Shown: positions 17,607-27,149, counted from the stretch's first letter. The stretch: 64,000 nucleotides of DNA from Conchiformibius kuhniae DSM 17694 (GCF_000428785.1 NZ_AUAP01000012.1:10408-74407), one strand, 5' to 3'. Numbers and translations are program-made. The notes: generated from the letters alone by a model not told the origin.

Positions 17607-17686
17607 CAACATTCCTTTTCGGTTTGAAGCCCCGCCCTTGCGGCGGTACGGAAAACGGACGGGCGCAAACCCGTCCGCTCTCGGTG
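17607..17686 (-). promoter_or_regulatory. 5' leader cassette, copy C
   Basis: On the minus strand: hairpin CGGACGGG/CCCGTCCG (17656-17677), hairpin CCGCC/GGCGG (17632-17646), then GGCTTCAAACCGAAAAGGAA and TGTTG before the ATG. Confidence 0.7.
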
Positions 17687-17700
17687 TTTTTTGCGGGCAA

Positions 17701-19134
17701 TCAGCCGTGCAAGGCGCGTTTGTCGGCAGCAAGCGCGGCTTCGTGCAACACTTCCGACAGGGTCGGGTGCGCGTGGACGATGCGGGCGATGTCTTCGCTG
17801 CTGGCTTTGAACTCCATCGCCATCACCGCTTCGGCAACCAATTCGCTCACCATCGGGCCAATCATGTGCACGCCCAACACGCGGTCGGTTTCGGCGCAGG
17901 ACAACACTTTCACCGTGCCTTTCGCCTTGCCCAAGCCCAAGGCGCGACCGTTGGCACCAAAGCCCGAAGTGCCTTTTTTGTAGGCGATGCCTTCGGCTTT
18001 GAGCTGCTCTTCGGTTTTGCCCACCCATGCGATTTCGGGGTCGGTGTAAATCACCCAAGGAATGCAGTTGAAGTCCAAATGCGGTTTTTGCCCGGCAATG
18101 CGTTCCGCCACCGCCACGCCTTCATCGCTGGCTTTGTGCGCCAACATCGGGCCGCGCACCACGTCGCCAATCGCCCACACGTTCGGCAGATTGGTTCGGC
18201 ATTCTTCGTCTACCACGACAAAGCCGCGCTCGTCCAATGCCAAGCCCACCGCTTCGGGGTGCAAACCTTGCGTGTTCGGCACGCGCCCGATGGCGACGAT
18301 GAGTTTGTCGAACACCACTGTTTTGCTTTCGCCGTTGTGTTCGTATTGTACGGACACGCTGTTGTTGCCTTTGTTAATCGCGGCGATTTTCACGCCCAGT
18401 TGGATGTCCAAGCCCTGCTCTTTGGTGAAGTATTTGAAGGCTTCTTTGGCGATTTGCTGGTCGGCGGCGGCAAGGAAAGTCGGCGCGGCTTCCAGTACGG
18501 TTACTTCCGCGCCCACGCGCTTCCACACCGAACCCATTTCCAAGCCAATCACGCCCGAGCCGATAACGCCCAATTTGCCCGGTACGCGGCTGAGGTTGAG
18601 TGCGCCTTCGTTGTCCAACACATTGATATTGTCGATTTCCACCAAAGGCAGGGGGCGCGGCACGGAGCCGGTGGCGATGATGACGTGTTTGGCATCGATG
18701 CTGCGGTATTCGCCTTTGCCGTTGTCCACAATCAGTTGCCACAAGTCGCCGTTTTTGCCCGCAAACGCCGCCCGCCCGAACACGCTTTCGACTTTGTTTT
18801 TTTGGAACAGGTATTTGATGCCGCCCGTCAGTTTGGTAACGATGGCGTCTTTGCGGGCAATCATTTGTTCGGCATCAAAGCGCACTTCGCTCAGGCTGAT
18901 GCCGTGGTCGGCAAAGTCGTGCAAAATGGTGTGGACGTGTTCGCTCGATTGCAGCAGGGCTTTGGAGGGAATACAGCCGACATTCAGGCAGGTGCCGCCC
19001 AAAGCGGGCGCGTCGCCGGCTTTATTGACGCCGGCATCGATGCACACGGTGTGAAAACCCAGTTGGGCGGCGCGGATGGCGGCAATGTAACCGCCCGGAC
19101 CCGCGCCGATGACGGCAACATCAAATTGAGACAT
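17701..19134 (-). CDS. lpdA: dihydrolipoyl dehydrogenase
   Basis: E3 flavoenzyme that re-oxidises lipoyl groups of 2-oxoacid dehydrogenases and the glycine cleavage system, using NAD+. 477 residues. It has the FAD motif GAGPGGYIAAIRAAQLG, the redox-active disulfide GGTCLNVGCIPSKALL near residues 47-62, the NAD motif GSGVIGLEMGSV, and the C-terminal His-Glu pair in HAHPTLSE. No pyruvate dehydrogenase E1 or E2 gene is in the window. Confidence 0.97.
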   Translation of the reverse strand: MSQFDVAVIGAGPGGYIAAIRAAQLGFHTVCIDAGVNKAGDAPALGGTCLNVGCIPSKALLQSSEHVHTILHDFADHGISLSEVRFDAEQMIARKDAIVTKLTGGIKYLFQKNKVESVFGRAAFAGKNGDLWQLIVDNGKGEYRSIDAKHVIIATGSVPRPLPLVEIDNINVLDNEGALNLSRVPGKLGVIGSGVIGLEMGSVWKRVGAEVTVLEAAPTFLAAADQQIAKEAFKYFTKEQGLDIQLGVKIAAINKGNNSVSVQYEHNGESKTVVFDKLIVAIGRVPNTQGLHPEAVGLALDERGFVVVDEECRTNLPNVWAIGDVVRGPMLAHKASDEGVAVAERIAGQKPHLDFNCIPWVIYTDPEIAWVGKTEEQLKAEGIAYKKGTSGFGANGRALGLGKAKGTVKVLSCAETDRVLGVHMIGPMVSELVAEAVMAMEFKASSEDIARIVHAHPTLSEVLHEAALAADKRALHG

Positions 19135-19305
19135 TGTTTTTCCTTTAAATCATAATGTGGGGAGCGTTTGCCCTTGTTGCGCGTCATCACGCGGCAGGCG
19201 GGGAAGCGGAGCGGCGCAACACCAAACAGGCGCAAACGGCATTATTTTAATGCCTTGTTGCCGAAAAAGCCACTGCATCAGGCACAAAGGCGGGGCTTTT
19301 GACAT

Positions 19306-20238
19306 TCAGCGCGCGCCGACCCAATTACGCGCCGCATCAATGTCTGCCTGAATCTGCTTGAGCAAAGCGTCCAAACCGTCAAAACGCAGCTCGTCGCGCA
19401 GCTTGTGCAAAAAGCGCACTTCCAAGCGTTGCCCGTACAGCGTTCCATGAAAATCAAAAAGATGCACTTCCAGCTTGGCACAATCGGTGTCGGACACGGT
19501 GGGGTTGGTTCCGAAACTCGCCACGCCGAAACGCGTGCCGAACGCGCCCGCCGCTTCCACCACAAACACGCCGCTCAAAGCATAACGGTGCGCGGGCAGG
19601 TGGATGTTGGCGGTGGGGCAGCCGAGCGTGCGCCCCAACTTCGCCCCGTGCTTCACCCGCCCGCTCAAGGCATAGCGGTGTCCGAGAATCTGCTCCGCCA
19701 CCTCCAACCTGCCCTGCTGCAAAGCGGCACGGACGGCGGTGCTGCTGGCGCGTCCACCCGCCGCCAAAATACTGGGCGTGCGTTCGACCACGAAGCCGCC
19801 CTGCCCGCGCAGCATGGCAAAATCGCCTTCCCGCCCGCGCCCGAAGCGGAAATCGTCGCCCACCAGCAGATAATGCGTGTTCAAAGCATCGCGCAACACG
19901 GTGCGGACAAACGCCTCCGCACTTTGCGCGGCAAATTCGGCATGAAAACGCAACACGCGCACCGCATCGACACAGGCACTTTGGCGCAGCAGATTCAGCT
20001 TGTCGCGCAAAGGCGTGAGCCGCAACGGTGCGGAAGCGGTGCGGCGGCTGCGGGCGAAAAACTCCGGCGGCTGGGGTTCGAACACCACCACCGCCGTTTG
20101 CAAACGCCTTGCCCGTGCTTCATCGCGCAAGGTTTGCAAAATGTGGCGGTGTCCCAAATGCACGCCGTCAAAATTGCCGATGGTTACGGCGCACGGGAGG
20201 CTGTCGGAGCAGGGTTGAATGCCGAAGCGGATATCCAT
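19306..20238 (-). CDS. ribF: bifunctional riboflavin kinase / FMN adenylyltransferase
   Basis: Converts riboflavin to FMN and then FAD. 310 residues. The N-terminal nucleotidyltransferase domain shows TIGNFDGVHLGHRHIL and VGDDFRFGRGREGD. The C-terminal kinase domain shows GRTLGCPTANI and the FGTNPTV segment. It stands as a single gene between lpdA and the DUF808 gene, all in the same direction. Confidence 0.96.
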   Translation of the reverse strand: MDIRFGIQPCSDSLPCAVTIGNFDGVHLGHRHILQTLRDEARARRLQTAVVVFEPQPPEFFARSRRTASAPLRLTPLRDKLNLLRQSACVDAVRVLRFHAEFAAQSAEAFVRTVLRDALNTHYLLVGDDFRFGRGREGDFAMLRGQGGFVVERTPSILAAGGRASSTAVRAALQQGRLEVAEQILGHRYALSGRVKHGAKLGRTLGCPTANIHLPAHRYALSGVFVVEAAGAFGTRFGVASFGTNPTVSDTDCAKLEVHLFDFHGTLYGQRLEVRFLHKLRDELRFDGLDALLKQIQADIDAARNWVGAR

Positions 20239-20269
20239 AGCGGTCGGGGTCGGAAAAAAAGAGGCTATT

Positions 20270-21145
20270 TTAATGGTTTTGCGCGGATGTGTGGCGCCGT
20301 TTCAGCACGGGCAGCACCACCGCGCACACCAGCGACCCCACTGCCACGCCCGCCAGCAAATCCGCCGTCATGCCGGACAAACCCGCATCCCAATGCCGTG
20401 CGTGCAGAAAATCGTGCAGCGCGGGAATATTATGGGTGAAAATCCCGCCGCCCACCAAAAACATCGCCAGCGTTCCCGCCACGCTCAAACCGCGCATCAA
20501 CACGGGCATCACCCGCAAAATGCCGCGCCCGATGCTTTGCGCCGCCGCCGAAGGTTTGCCCAGCAGGTGCGCGCCGAAGTCGTCCGCTTTCACAATCAAC
20601 GCCACCAAGCCGTACACAAACACGGTCATGCCGATGGCAATCGCGCACAAGGCGCCGATTTTCACCGTCAAAGACGCATCTTGCACCACCCCCAATGCCA
20701 AAATAATAATCTCCGCCGACAAAATAAAATCGGTACGAATCGCGCCGCGAATCTTGGCGGATTCGTCCAAATCCGCCGCTTCGGGCGCAGACGTTTCCCC
20801 GTCGGCGTGCGGAAAAAATTTGTGCAGCAGCTTTTCCACCCCTTCAAAACACAAATACGCCCCGCCCACCATCAAAAGCGGGTGAATCAGCACGGGCGCA
20901 AACACCGCCAGCAGCAGGGCAAGCGGCACAAGTATCACCTTGTTCCAAAAAGAGCCTTTCGCCACCGCCCACACCACGGGCAATTCGCGCTCGGCACGCA
21001 CGCCGGTAACCTGATTCGCATTCAGCGCCAAATCGTCGCCGACCACGCCGGCGGTTTTTTTCGCCGCCATCTTGGTCATCAAAGCCACATCGTCCAACAC
21101 GGACGCAATGTCGTCCAACAGGGTAAACAAAGAAGAAACCGCCAT
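20270..21145 (-). CDS. DUF808-family inner-membrane protein
   Basis: A 291-residue protein of the DUF808 (E. coli YedI) type. It starts MAVSSLFTLLDDIASVLDDVA and contains KKTAGVVGDDLALNA. About six hydrophobic segments follow, plus the conserved region GAYLCFEGVEKLLHK. I take the ATG at 21145, which has GGGAG upstream; an earlier in-frame start has none. The function is unknown. Confidence 0.85.
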   Translation of the reverse strand: MAVSSLFTLLDDIASVLDDVALMTKMAAKKTAGVVGDDLALNANQVTGVRAERELPVVWAVAKGSFWNKVILVPLALLLAVFAPVLIHPLLMVGGAYLCFEGVEKLLHKFFPHADGETSAPEAADLDESAKIRGAIRTDFILSAEIIILALGVVQDASLTVKIGALCAIAIGMTVFVYGLVALIVKADDFGAHLLGKPSAAAQSIGRGILRVMPVLMRGLSVAGTLAMFLVGGGIFTHNIPALHDFLHARHWDAGLSGMTADLLAGVAVGSLVCAVVLPVLKRRHTSAQNH

Positions 21146-21206
21146 CACGCGCTCCCGAAAAAGCAAAGGGCAAAGCACAAAAACTTTGCCCCCAAACGTT
21201 TATTAT

Positions 21207-21755
21207 TTATTCCGCAGCTTCGGACACACCGTCCGTTTCCGCAGCTTTTGCCACCGTTACCATGCTCGGACGCAACACGCGCTCGTGCAGGGTATAGCCT
21301 TTTTTCAGCACGGCGACAATCGTTCCCGCTTCCTGTGCGCTTGCCACCGACTGCATCTCCTGATGACGGTGCGGGTCGGGCTTGTCGCCCGCCTGTGCGG
21401 GAATTTCCTTGATGCCCGTGCTGTCAAACGCTTTTGTCAGCTCGCCCAAAGTCATGGAAACGCCCGTTTGCAGCATGTCGAAATTGCCGCTCGCATCCGC
21501 CAGCGCCATTTCCAAATAGTCTTTCACCACCAGCATTTCGGCGGCAAATTTTTGCGCGGCGAATTTGTGGGCGTTTTGCAGCTCTTCGGCAAAACGGCGG
21601 CGCAGGTTTTGCTCGTTGGCAAGCCCGCGCAACTGTTCGTCCTGCAACGATGCTTCCAGCTCGGCAATGCGTTCTTGCAATTCTTCCGCAGTCGGCTCGG
21701 CGGGCAGGTCGTTTTCGCTTTCCGCAGCTTCGGGGTTTTGGGTTTGTTCGCTCAT
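21207..21755 (-). CDS. grpE: nucleotide exchange factor GrpE
   Basis: Co-chaperone that drives ADP release from DnaK. 182 residues from the ATG at 21755, preceded by AAGG. An acidic, Glu-rich N-terminal tail and a long coiled coil (about residues 25-70) lead into the four-helix region (NFDMLQTGVSMTL), then the beta domain with VLKKGYTLHERVLRPSMV. dnaK and dnaJ are not in the window. No clear sigma-32 promoter was seen. Confidence 0.95.
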   Translation of the reverse strand: MSEQTQNPEAAESENDLPAEPTAEELQERIAELEASLQDEQLRGLANEQNLRRRFAEELQNAHKFAAQKFAAEMLVVKDYLEMALADASGNFDMLQTGVSMTLGELTKAFDSTGIKEIPAQAGDKPDPHRHQEMQSVASAQEAGTIVAVLKKGYTLHERVLRPSMVTVAKAAETDGVSEAAE

Positions 21756-21850
21756 TTTCTTTTTACCTTTTCGAAATGGGAATATCATGGTTTCGTGTCT
21801 TCGCAATATGGGGGTGGAACGGCATGCTTCAAGCGGGCATCGGGGCGGAA

Positions 21851-22849
21851 TCAACGCAACAGCGCGGCGGCACGCAGGGCGAAATAAGTCAAAATCCCGT
21901 CCGCGCCCGCGCGTTTGAAGGCGAGCAGGCTTTCCAGCATCACTTTATCGCCGTCCAGCCAGCCCTGTTGCGCGGCTGCCTGAAGCATGGCGTATTCGCC
22001 CGACACCTGATAGGCGTAAGTCGGCACGCCAAAGGTGTCTTTCACGCGGCGCACCACGTCCAGATAGGGCATGCCCGGCTTCACCATCACCATATCCGCG
22101 CCCTCCTGCAAATCCAGCGCGATTTCGTGCAAGGCTTCGTTGCCGTTGGCGGGGTCCATTTGGTAGCTGTCTTTGGTGGACTTGCCCAGATTGCCCGCGC
22201 TGCCGACCGCATCGCGGAACGGCCCGTAAAACGCCGAAGCGTATTTCGCCGAATACGCCATAATGCGCGTGTGGATAAAACCATTTTCTTCAAGGGCTTG
22301 ACGGATTTTTCCGATGCGCCCGTCCATCATGTCGGACGGCGCGACCACCTGCGCCCCCGCTTCGGCGTGGCTTAACGCCTGTTTCACCAAAACTTCCGTA
22401 GTTTCGTCATTTAAAACATAGCCTTCGGCATCAGTCAAACCGTCCTGCCCGCTCAAGGTGTAGGGGTCGAGCGCGACATCGGTCATGATGCCGAGTTCGG
22501 GAAATTCGCGCCGCAAGGCACGCACGGCGGTTTGCACCAAGCCTTCGGGATTGCAGGCTTCGGCGGCATCGGCGCTTTTGCCCTGCGTTACCACAGGAAA
22601 TAATGCCAGCATCGGAATGCCCAGTTTGACGGCGCGTTCGGCAGTGTGCAGCAGCAAATCAAGGCTTTGCCGTTTGATGCCGGGCATGGAGGCGATGTCC
22701 TGTTCGCGTTTTTCGCCCTCCAAAACAAACACGGGATAAATCAAATCGGCGGGCGTGATTACGTTTTCGCGCATCAGGCGGCGGGAAAATTCATCGCGGC
22801 GCATTCGGCGCATGCGGGTGGCGGGAAAGGGGCGGGAGGGGAAATTCAT
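21851..22849 (-). CDS. hemB: delta-aminolevulinic acid dehydratase (porphobilinogen synthase)
   Basis: Joins two 5-aminolevulinate molecules to make porphobilinogen in haem synthesis. 332 residues from the ATG at 22849 (MNFPSRPFPATRMRRMRR). It shows VVAPSDMMDGRIGKIRQAL, AKYASAFYGPFRDA, and VKPGMPYLDVV carrying the second active-site Lys. The usual DVALDPYT segment is present (TDVALDPYTLSGQDG), in the form without the zinc-cysteine triad. The start is set by leader cassette copy B. Confidence 0.96.
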   Translation of the reverse strand: MNFPSRPFPATRMRRMRRDEFSRRLMRENVITPADLIYPVFVLEGEKREQDIASMPGIKRQSLDLLLHTAERAVKLGIPMLALFPVVTQGKSADAAEACNPEGLVQTAVRALRREFPELGIMTDVALDPYTLSGQDGLTDAEGYVLNDETTEVLVKQALSHAEAGAQVVAPSDMMDGRIGKIRQALEENGFIHTRIMAYSAKYASAFYGPFRDAVGSAGNLGKSTKDSYQMDPANGNEALHEIALDLQEGADMVMVKPGMPYLDVVRRVKDTFGVPTYAYQVSGEYAMLQAAAQQGWLDGDKVMLESLLAFKRAGADGILTYFALRAAALLR

Positions 22850-22940
22850 CAAAATTCCTTTTTGGTTTGAAACCCCGCCGTTTACGGCGGTAAAATCAGC
22901 TTTTGTTCGGGTAGGGCAAGGCACAGGGCGGTGCTATATG
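22850..22940 (-). promoter_or_regulatory. 5' leader cassette, copy B (upstream of hemB)
   Basis: On the minus strand: AAAAGCTGATTTTACCGCCG, hairpin CCGCCG/CGGCGG (22875-22890), then GGTTTCAAACCAAAAAGGAA and TTTTG before the ATG. It is nearly identical over more than 50 bases to copy A. Confidence 0.7.
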
Positions 22941-23279
22941 CGCTGCCCTGCGCGTTGAAACATTGATGCGGCGGCGTTCGCGTTCTTCACCGTTGCCGGC
23001 GTGCCGCCGTGCATCGCGGCAACGGGCAAAAGGCAGATGGTATCACGGTTCGCCGCACCCGCCCAAAAGCAGATGCACATCGGCGGCGTTTTCCGCTATA
23101 ATCCCACACTATTTTCCGTTTTGCTGTCCCGCACAAACGGGGTTTTACCGAAATTTCAACACACAGGGCCGCACCCCCACAAAGCGTGTCGTCATTTGCC
23201 CGTGCGGATTTTTGCCCTGCACCCGCATCTCCGGCTTCGAAAACCGCAGCACATGACGGCACACACCGGACGCAGCCCC
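22941..23279. other. intergenic region hemB / psd
   Basis: No convincing gene. A TATAAT-like box (TATAAT at about 23097-23102) could start the psd transcript, leaving a leader of about 260 nt. The long in-frame extension upstream of psd is judged non-coding. Confidence 0.5.
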
Positions 23280-23372
23280 CACGCGCCGCCCTGCCCCGCA
23301 GGATTCGCGCCACACCCCAATGATGATTGTACCGCCACCTACGGCGGGGTTTCCAACCCAAAAGGAACTGAG
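23280..23372 (+). promoter_or_regulatory. 5' leader cassette, copy D (upstream of psd)
   Basis: GATTGTACCGCC, hairpin CCGCC-ACCTA-GGCGG (23332-23347), then GGTTTCCAACCCAAAAGGAA and CTGAG before the ATG. Confidence 0.65.
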
Positions 23373-24761
23373 ATGAACCGTTATTACCCGCACCCGATTA
23401 TTGCCCGCGAAGGCTGGCCGTTTATTCTCGGCGGCTTGGCACTGAGCCTGCTGATGACCCTGCTGTGCGGCTGGTGGTCGGTACCGTTTTGGCTGTTCGT
23501 ATTGTTCTGCCTGCAATTTTTCCGCGACCCCGTGCGCGACATTCCCGATGCGCCCGACGCCCTGCTCTGCCCTGCAGACGGACGCATCGTGGTGGTGGAA
23601 AAAGCCGCCGACCCCTACCGCAACACCGAAGCCCTGAAAATCAGCGTGTTTATGAACGTGTTCAACGTCCACTCCCAACGCGCCCCCGCCAACGGCACCG
23701 TCAGCCGCGTGGAATACAGCGCGGGCAAATTTCTCAACGCCGCACTGGACAAAGCCAGCAGCGAAAACGAACGCAACGCCGTGCTGATGACCACCGCACA
23801 CGGGCGCGACATCACCTTTGTCCAAGTGGCGGGCTTGGTGGCGCGGCGCATTTTGTGCTACGCCAAAGCGGGCGAAACACTGGTGCGCGGCGAACGCTAC
23901 GGCTTTATCCGCTTCGGCTCGCGTGTGGACGTGTACCTGCCCGTTGATGCCGTTGCCAACGTGGCCATCGGCGACAAAGTCCGTGCCAGCGAAACCGTTT
24001 TGGCATACCTGCCCCTTGAAGGCGCAGCACGCCCTGCCGACACCGCAGCCGCACCAAACGACCACGGCGAAACGCCCGCCCAAACCCCCGAAAGCAGCAA
24101 AGCCCTTGCCGAAAGCCGCCTGAAAGCCGACAAAGCCGAAGCAGAAAAAGCCGCACGCTTGGCGGCGGAAGCAGCACAGGCAGAAGCCGAAGAACAAGCG
24201 CGTTTGGAAGCGGAAGCACAGGCTCAAGCAGAAGCCGAAGAACAAGCACGTTTGGCAGCAGAAGCACAGGCCAAAGCAGAAGCCGAAGAACAGGCGCGTT
24301 TGGCAGCAGAAGCGCAAGCCAAAGCGGAAGCCGAAGAACAAGCACGTTTGGAAGCGGAAGCACAGGCTCAAACAGAAGCTGAAGAACAGGCGCGTTTGGC
24401 AGCAGAAGCCGAAGAACAGGCGCGTTTGGCAGCAGAAGCACAGGCTCAAGCGGAAGCGGAAGAACAGGCGCGTTTGGCAGCAGAAGCCGAACAGCAGCAA
24501 GCAGCACCGGTCATCGATGCGCTTCCTGCCGATGAAGCACAGGAACGGGCACGTTTGGCAGCCGAAAACGCCTTTGCTGCCGAAGCACCAAGCGTTCGCG
24601 ATGATGCCCAAGATTCGTTCCGCCGCAGCGAAGAACAGGCATTGGCGGAAATCGCTGCCCGTGCGCCGATTGTGCGCCGTGAAGTGTTTGCCAGCGTACC
24701 CGAGCCTTGGCAAACCATCGAGCCTTCGGAAATCATCATCAAAACCGAAGTGAAAAAATAA
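23373..24761 (+). CDS. psd: phosphatidylserine decarboxylase with a long Ala/Glu repeat tail
   Basis: Makes phosphatidylethanolamine from phosphatidylserine at the inner membrane. 462 residues. Residues 1-215 are a complete short-type Psd: membrane segment at 17-50, FFRDPVR, NVFNVHSQRAP, and the self-cleavage site RFGSR, where Ser183 should become the pyruvoyl group. Residues 240-462 are an extra domain made largely of 16-residue units of the AEAEEQARLAAEAQAQ type (270-372). This is a predicted highly charged alpha-helical coil ending in EIIIKTEVKK. Related enzymes in Neisseria are about 265 residues with only a short tail. The start is fixed by leader cassette copy D; the tail's role is unknown. 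Confidence 0.93.
   Translation: MNRYYPHPIIAREGWPFILGGLALSLLMTLLCGWWSVPFWLFVLFCLQFFRDPVRDIPDAPDALLCPADGRIVVVEKAADPYRNTEALKISVFMNVFNVHSQRAPANGTVSRVEYSAGKFLNAALDKASSENERNAVLMTTAHGRDITFVQVAGLVARRILCYAKAGETLVRGERYGFIRFGSRVDVYLPVDAVANVAIGDKVRASETVLAYLPLEGAARPADTAAAPNDHGETPAQTPESSKALAESRLKADKAEAEKAARLAAEAAQAEAEEQARLEAEAQAQAEAEEQARLAAEAQAKAEAEEQARLAAEAQAKAEAEEQARLEAEAQAQTEAEEQARLAAEAEEQARLAAEAQAQAEAEEQARLAAEAEQQQAAPVIDALPADEAQERARLAAENAFAAEAPSVRDDAQDSFRRSEEQALAEIAARAPIVRREVFASVPEPWQTIEPSEIIIKTEVKK
24180..24489 (+). repeat. in-frame 48-bp tandem repeats in psd
   Basis: About four full 48-bp units plus shortened ones, encoding AEAEEQARL(A/E)AEAQA(Q/K). All are multiples of three bases, so copy-number change would keep the frame. 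Confidence 0.85.
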
Positions 24762-24766
24762 AATAA

Positions 24767-24792
24767 AGCCGTCTCTTGCAGACGGCTTTTTC
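24767..24792 (+). terminator. rho-independent terminator of psd
   Basis: Stem AGCCGTCT / AGACGGCT with a CTTGC loop, then TTTT. Confidence 0.9.
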
Positions 24793-24835
24793 ATGCTTTC
24801 TGAAAACCAAACCATCGCATGGTGTTTGCCAAGCA

Positions 24836-24950
24836 ATGCGTTATCAATATTTATTTGATTTTAATCTGTCTTTCCGCGTACGCGGGTATGACGGCAGTTT
24901 TTTCATACCTATTTGATTTTCAATATAAAAATTTAGATGATGACACGCCC
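24836..24950. repeat. truncated MITE-like element
   Basis: Contains a degraded dRS3-like core (CGCGTACGCGGGTATGACGG) and the right end TTTAGATGATGACACGCCCC. Confidence 0.55.
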
Positions 24951-24952
24951 CA

Positions 24953-25145
24953 GTGTGCATCATCAATTAACCGAAAAAACACAGCACCGTCATTCCCGCG
25001 CAAGCGGGAATCCAAAACAAATTTCAAAAAGTATTGATAGAGCACCACTTTACAAACATCAGGCAGTGGATTCCCGCATGCGCGGGAATGACGGTGTTTT
25101 TTTATTTCACTGGTTTTCAAAGAAAAATCTAAATAATGACACGCT
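24953..25145. repeat. MITE-like element with two dRS3 sites
   Basis: Begins GTGTGCATCATCAATTAACCG; dRS3 sites are at 24992-25011 and 25070-25089. The right end ...AATGACACGCTA contains the tyrS stop codon (TAG on the minus strand). Confidence 0.75.
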
Positions 25146-26412
25146 AAACCTGCCACACCAGCAAAGCATGATTGCGTTTGCCGCGCTTGACGATGGCGTA
25201 TTTGCCGAAACGCCGCACGCTCTCGTCCAACACAAAATCGTCCGCGCCGACTTTTTCGCCGTTCACCGCCGCCGCGCCCTGCGCCACAAACGTCCGCGCC
25301 TGATTGTTGGACGATGCCAAACCCGCCTGCACCAATGCCTGCACAATATTCGGGCTGCCTGAAACCGCCACGGCGGGCAAACCGTCCAAAGCCAGTTGCG
25401 CGTAATCCTGCTCGGTGAGCGCGGATTCGTCGCCGGAAAACAGGCTGTGGGTGATGCGCTGCGCCGCCGCCAACGCCGCTTCGCCGTGAATCATGCGCGT
25501 CATGGTTTCCGCCAAAATGCGTTGCGCTTCGGGCTTGCTGCCGCTTGCTTGGTCGGCGGCTTCAATTGCGGCGATGTCGTCAAGGCTTAAGAAAGTAAAG
25601 TATTTCAAAAATTTATACACATCGGCATCGGCGGTTTTCAGCCAAAATTGGTAAAACTGGTAGGGCGACGTTTTTTTCGCGTCCAGCCACACCGCGCCGC
25701 CTTCGGTTTTGCCGAATTTGCTGCCGTCCGCTTTGGTAACGAGCGGCAGGGTCAGCCCGTACACGCTATTGCCGTGCAAACGGCGCGTGATTTCCGTGCC
25801 CCAAGTGATGTTGCCCCACTGGTCGGAACCGCCGATTTGCAAAACGACATTGTGGCGGCGGTTGAGTTCCGCAAAATCATAGCCTTGCAGCAGCGCGTAG
25901 GAAAATTCGGTAAAGGAAATGCCCACATCGTCGCGCTCAAGCCGTTGCTTCACCGCTTCTTTGCCAAGCATGGCATTGACGGAAAAATGTTTGCCGATGT
26001 CGCGTAAAAAGTCCAAACAATTCATTTGCCCGAACCAATCGGCATTGTTCGCCATCAGCGCGGCGTTGTCGCCCTCAAAACTCAAAAACGGCTCAAGCTG
26101 GCGTTTGATGCTGTCCACCCAGCCCGCCACCGTGTCCGCGCTGTTGAGGCTGCGCTCGGCGGCTTTGAAGCTGGGGTCGCCAATCATGCCGGTCGCCCCG
26201 CCCACCAGCGCCACGGGCGTGTGTCCCGCCAATTGGAAACGGCGCAACGCCAGCACGGGCAGCAAATGCCCGATGTGCAGGCTGTCGGCGGTCGGGTCAA
26301 AACCGCAGTACAGCGCGATTTTCTGTTCCGACAACAGTTTGTCCAAAGTGTCAAAATCGGTGGTTTGCGCGATTAGCCCGCGCGCTTGCAAATCAGTGAG
26401 TAAATCGCTCAT
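25144..26412 (-). CDS. tyrS: tyrosyl-tRNA synthetase
   Basis: Charges tRNA-Tyr. 422 residues from the ATG at 26412 (MSDLLTDLQARGLI). The class I signature HIGH is in DSLHIGHLLPVLAL, and the second signature is the TyrRS form KFGKTEGGAVWL. The C-terminal S4 RNA-binding domain (ALVQAGLASSNNQARTFVAQ) is complete. The longer in-frame region upstream has no ribosome site. It is divergent from the nitroreductase gene. Confidence 0.97.
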   Translation of the reverse strand: MSDLLTDLQARGLIAQTTDFDTLDKLLSEQKIALYCGFDPTADSLHIGHLLPVLALRRFQLAGHTPVALVGGATGMIGDPSFKAAERSLNSADTVAGWVDSIKRQLEPFLSFEGDNAALMANNADWFGQMNCLDFLRDIGKHFSVNAMLGKEAVKQRLERDDVGISFTEFSYALLQGYDFAELNRRHNVVLQIGGSDQWGNITWGTEITRRLHGNSVYGLTLPLVTKADGSKFGKTEGGAVWLDAKKTSPYQFYQFWLKTADADVYKFLKYFTFLSLDDIAAIEAADQASGSKPEAQRILAETMTRMIHGEAALAAAQRITHSLFSGDESALTEQDYAQLALDGLPAVAVSGSPNIVQALVQAGLASSNNQARTFVAQGAAAVNGEKVGADDFVLDESVRRFGKYAIVKRGKRNHALLVWQV

Positions 26413-26519
26413 GGTGCATACTGCCGCAAAAAGCGCGTATTCTAATCGTCCGCGCCCGTTTTGCAAATGCCGTTGCAGGGCGTATAATCGTTTTTTCAAT
26501 ACGCATTCAAGGAAACACC

Positions 26520-27125
26520 ATGTCGGTACAAGCCCTGCAACAGGTGGCGGAAACCCGCCGTTCCGTTTACGCACTCAACAAAGAATTGCCCCTTGCCCCA
26601 AGCGAAATCGTGCACATGGCGGAACACGCCGTCAAACACACGCCTTCCGCCTTTCATTCGCAATCTGCCCGCGTGGTGGTGCTGTTTGGCACGGAACACG
26701 AAAAACTGTGGGACATTACCGCCGCCGAACTGCAAAAAATCGTCCCCGCCGACAAATTCGCCGCCACCGCCGCCAAGCTGGACGGCTTCAAAGCGGCGGC
26801 GGGCAGCATCTTGTTTTTTGAAGACCAAAGCGTGGTCAAAGGCTTGCAAGACAAATTTCCGTCCTACGCCGCCAACTTCCCCGTTTGGTCGGAACACACC
26901 AGCGCCATGCACCAATACGCCTTGTGGACGACATTGGCGGCAGCAAACATCGGCGCAAACCTGCAACACTACAATCCCCTGATTGACCAAGCCGTTGCCC
27001 AAGCGTGGGACATTCCCGCCGATTGGCTGCTGCGGGCGCAGATGGTGTTCGGCGGCATCGCCCAAGCGGCGGGCGAAAAAACCTTTGCCGATGTTGCGGC
27101 ACGGGTGAAAACCTTCGGCCTGTAG
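26520..27125 (+). CDS. nitroreductase-family protein (Frm2-like)
   Basis: A 201-residue FMN-type nitroreductase-fold protein. The N-terminus (ETRRSVYALNKELPLAPSEI) and the central ILFFEDQSVV and HTSAMHQYALWTTLAAANIG segments match the Frm2/Hbn1-like subgroup. That subgroup is thought to act in redox or stress responses rather than drug activation. The physiological substrate is unknown. Confidence 0.85.
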   Translation: MSVQALQQVAETRRSVYALNKELPLAPSEIVHMAEHAVKHTPSAFHSQSARVVVLFGTEHEKLWDITAAELQKIVPADKFAATAAKLDGFKAAAGSILFFEDQSVVKGLQDKFPSYAANFPVWSEHTSAMHQYALWTTLAAANIGANLQHYNPLIDQAVAQAWDIPADWLLRAQMVFGGIAQAAGEKTFADVAARVKTFGL

Positions 27126-27149
27126 CCCCGCCCGTCAACCATCATACAA

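Noticed and set aside
23001..23372. In-frame N-terminal extension of psd
   Set aside because: The family N-terminus MNRYYPHPIIAREGWP is at 23373 with a ribosome site; the upstream part is the leader.
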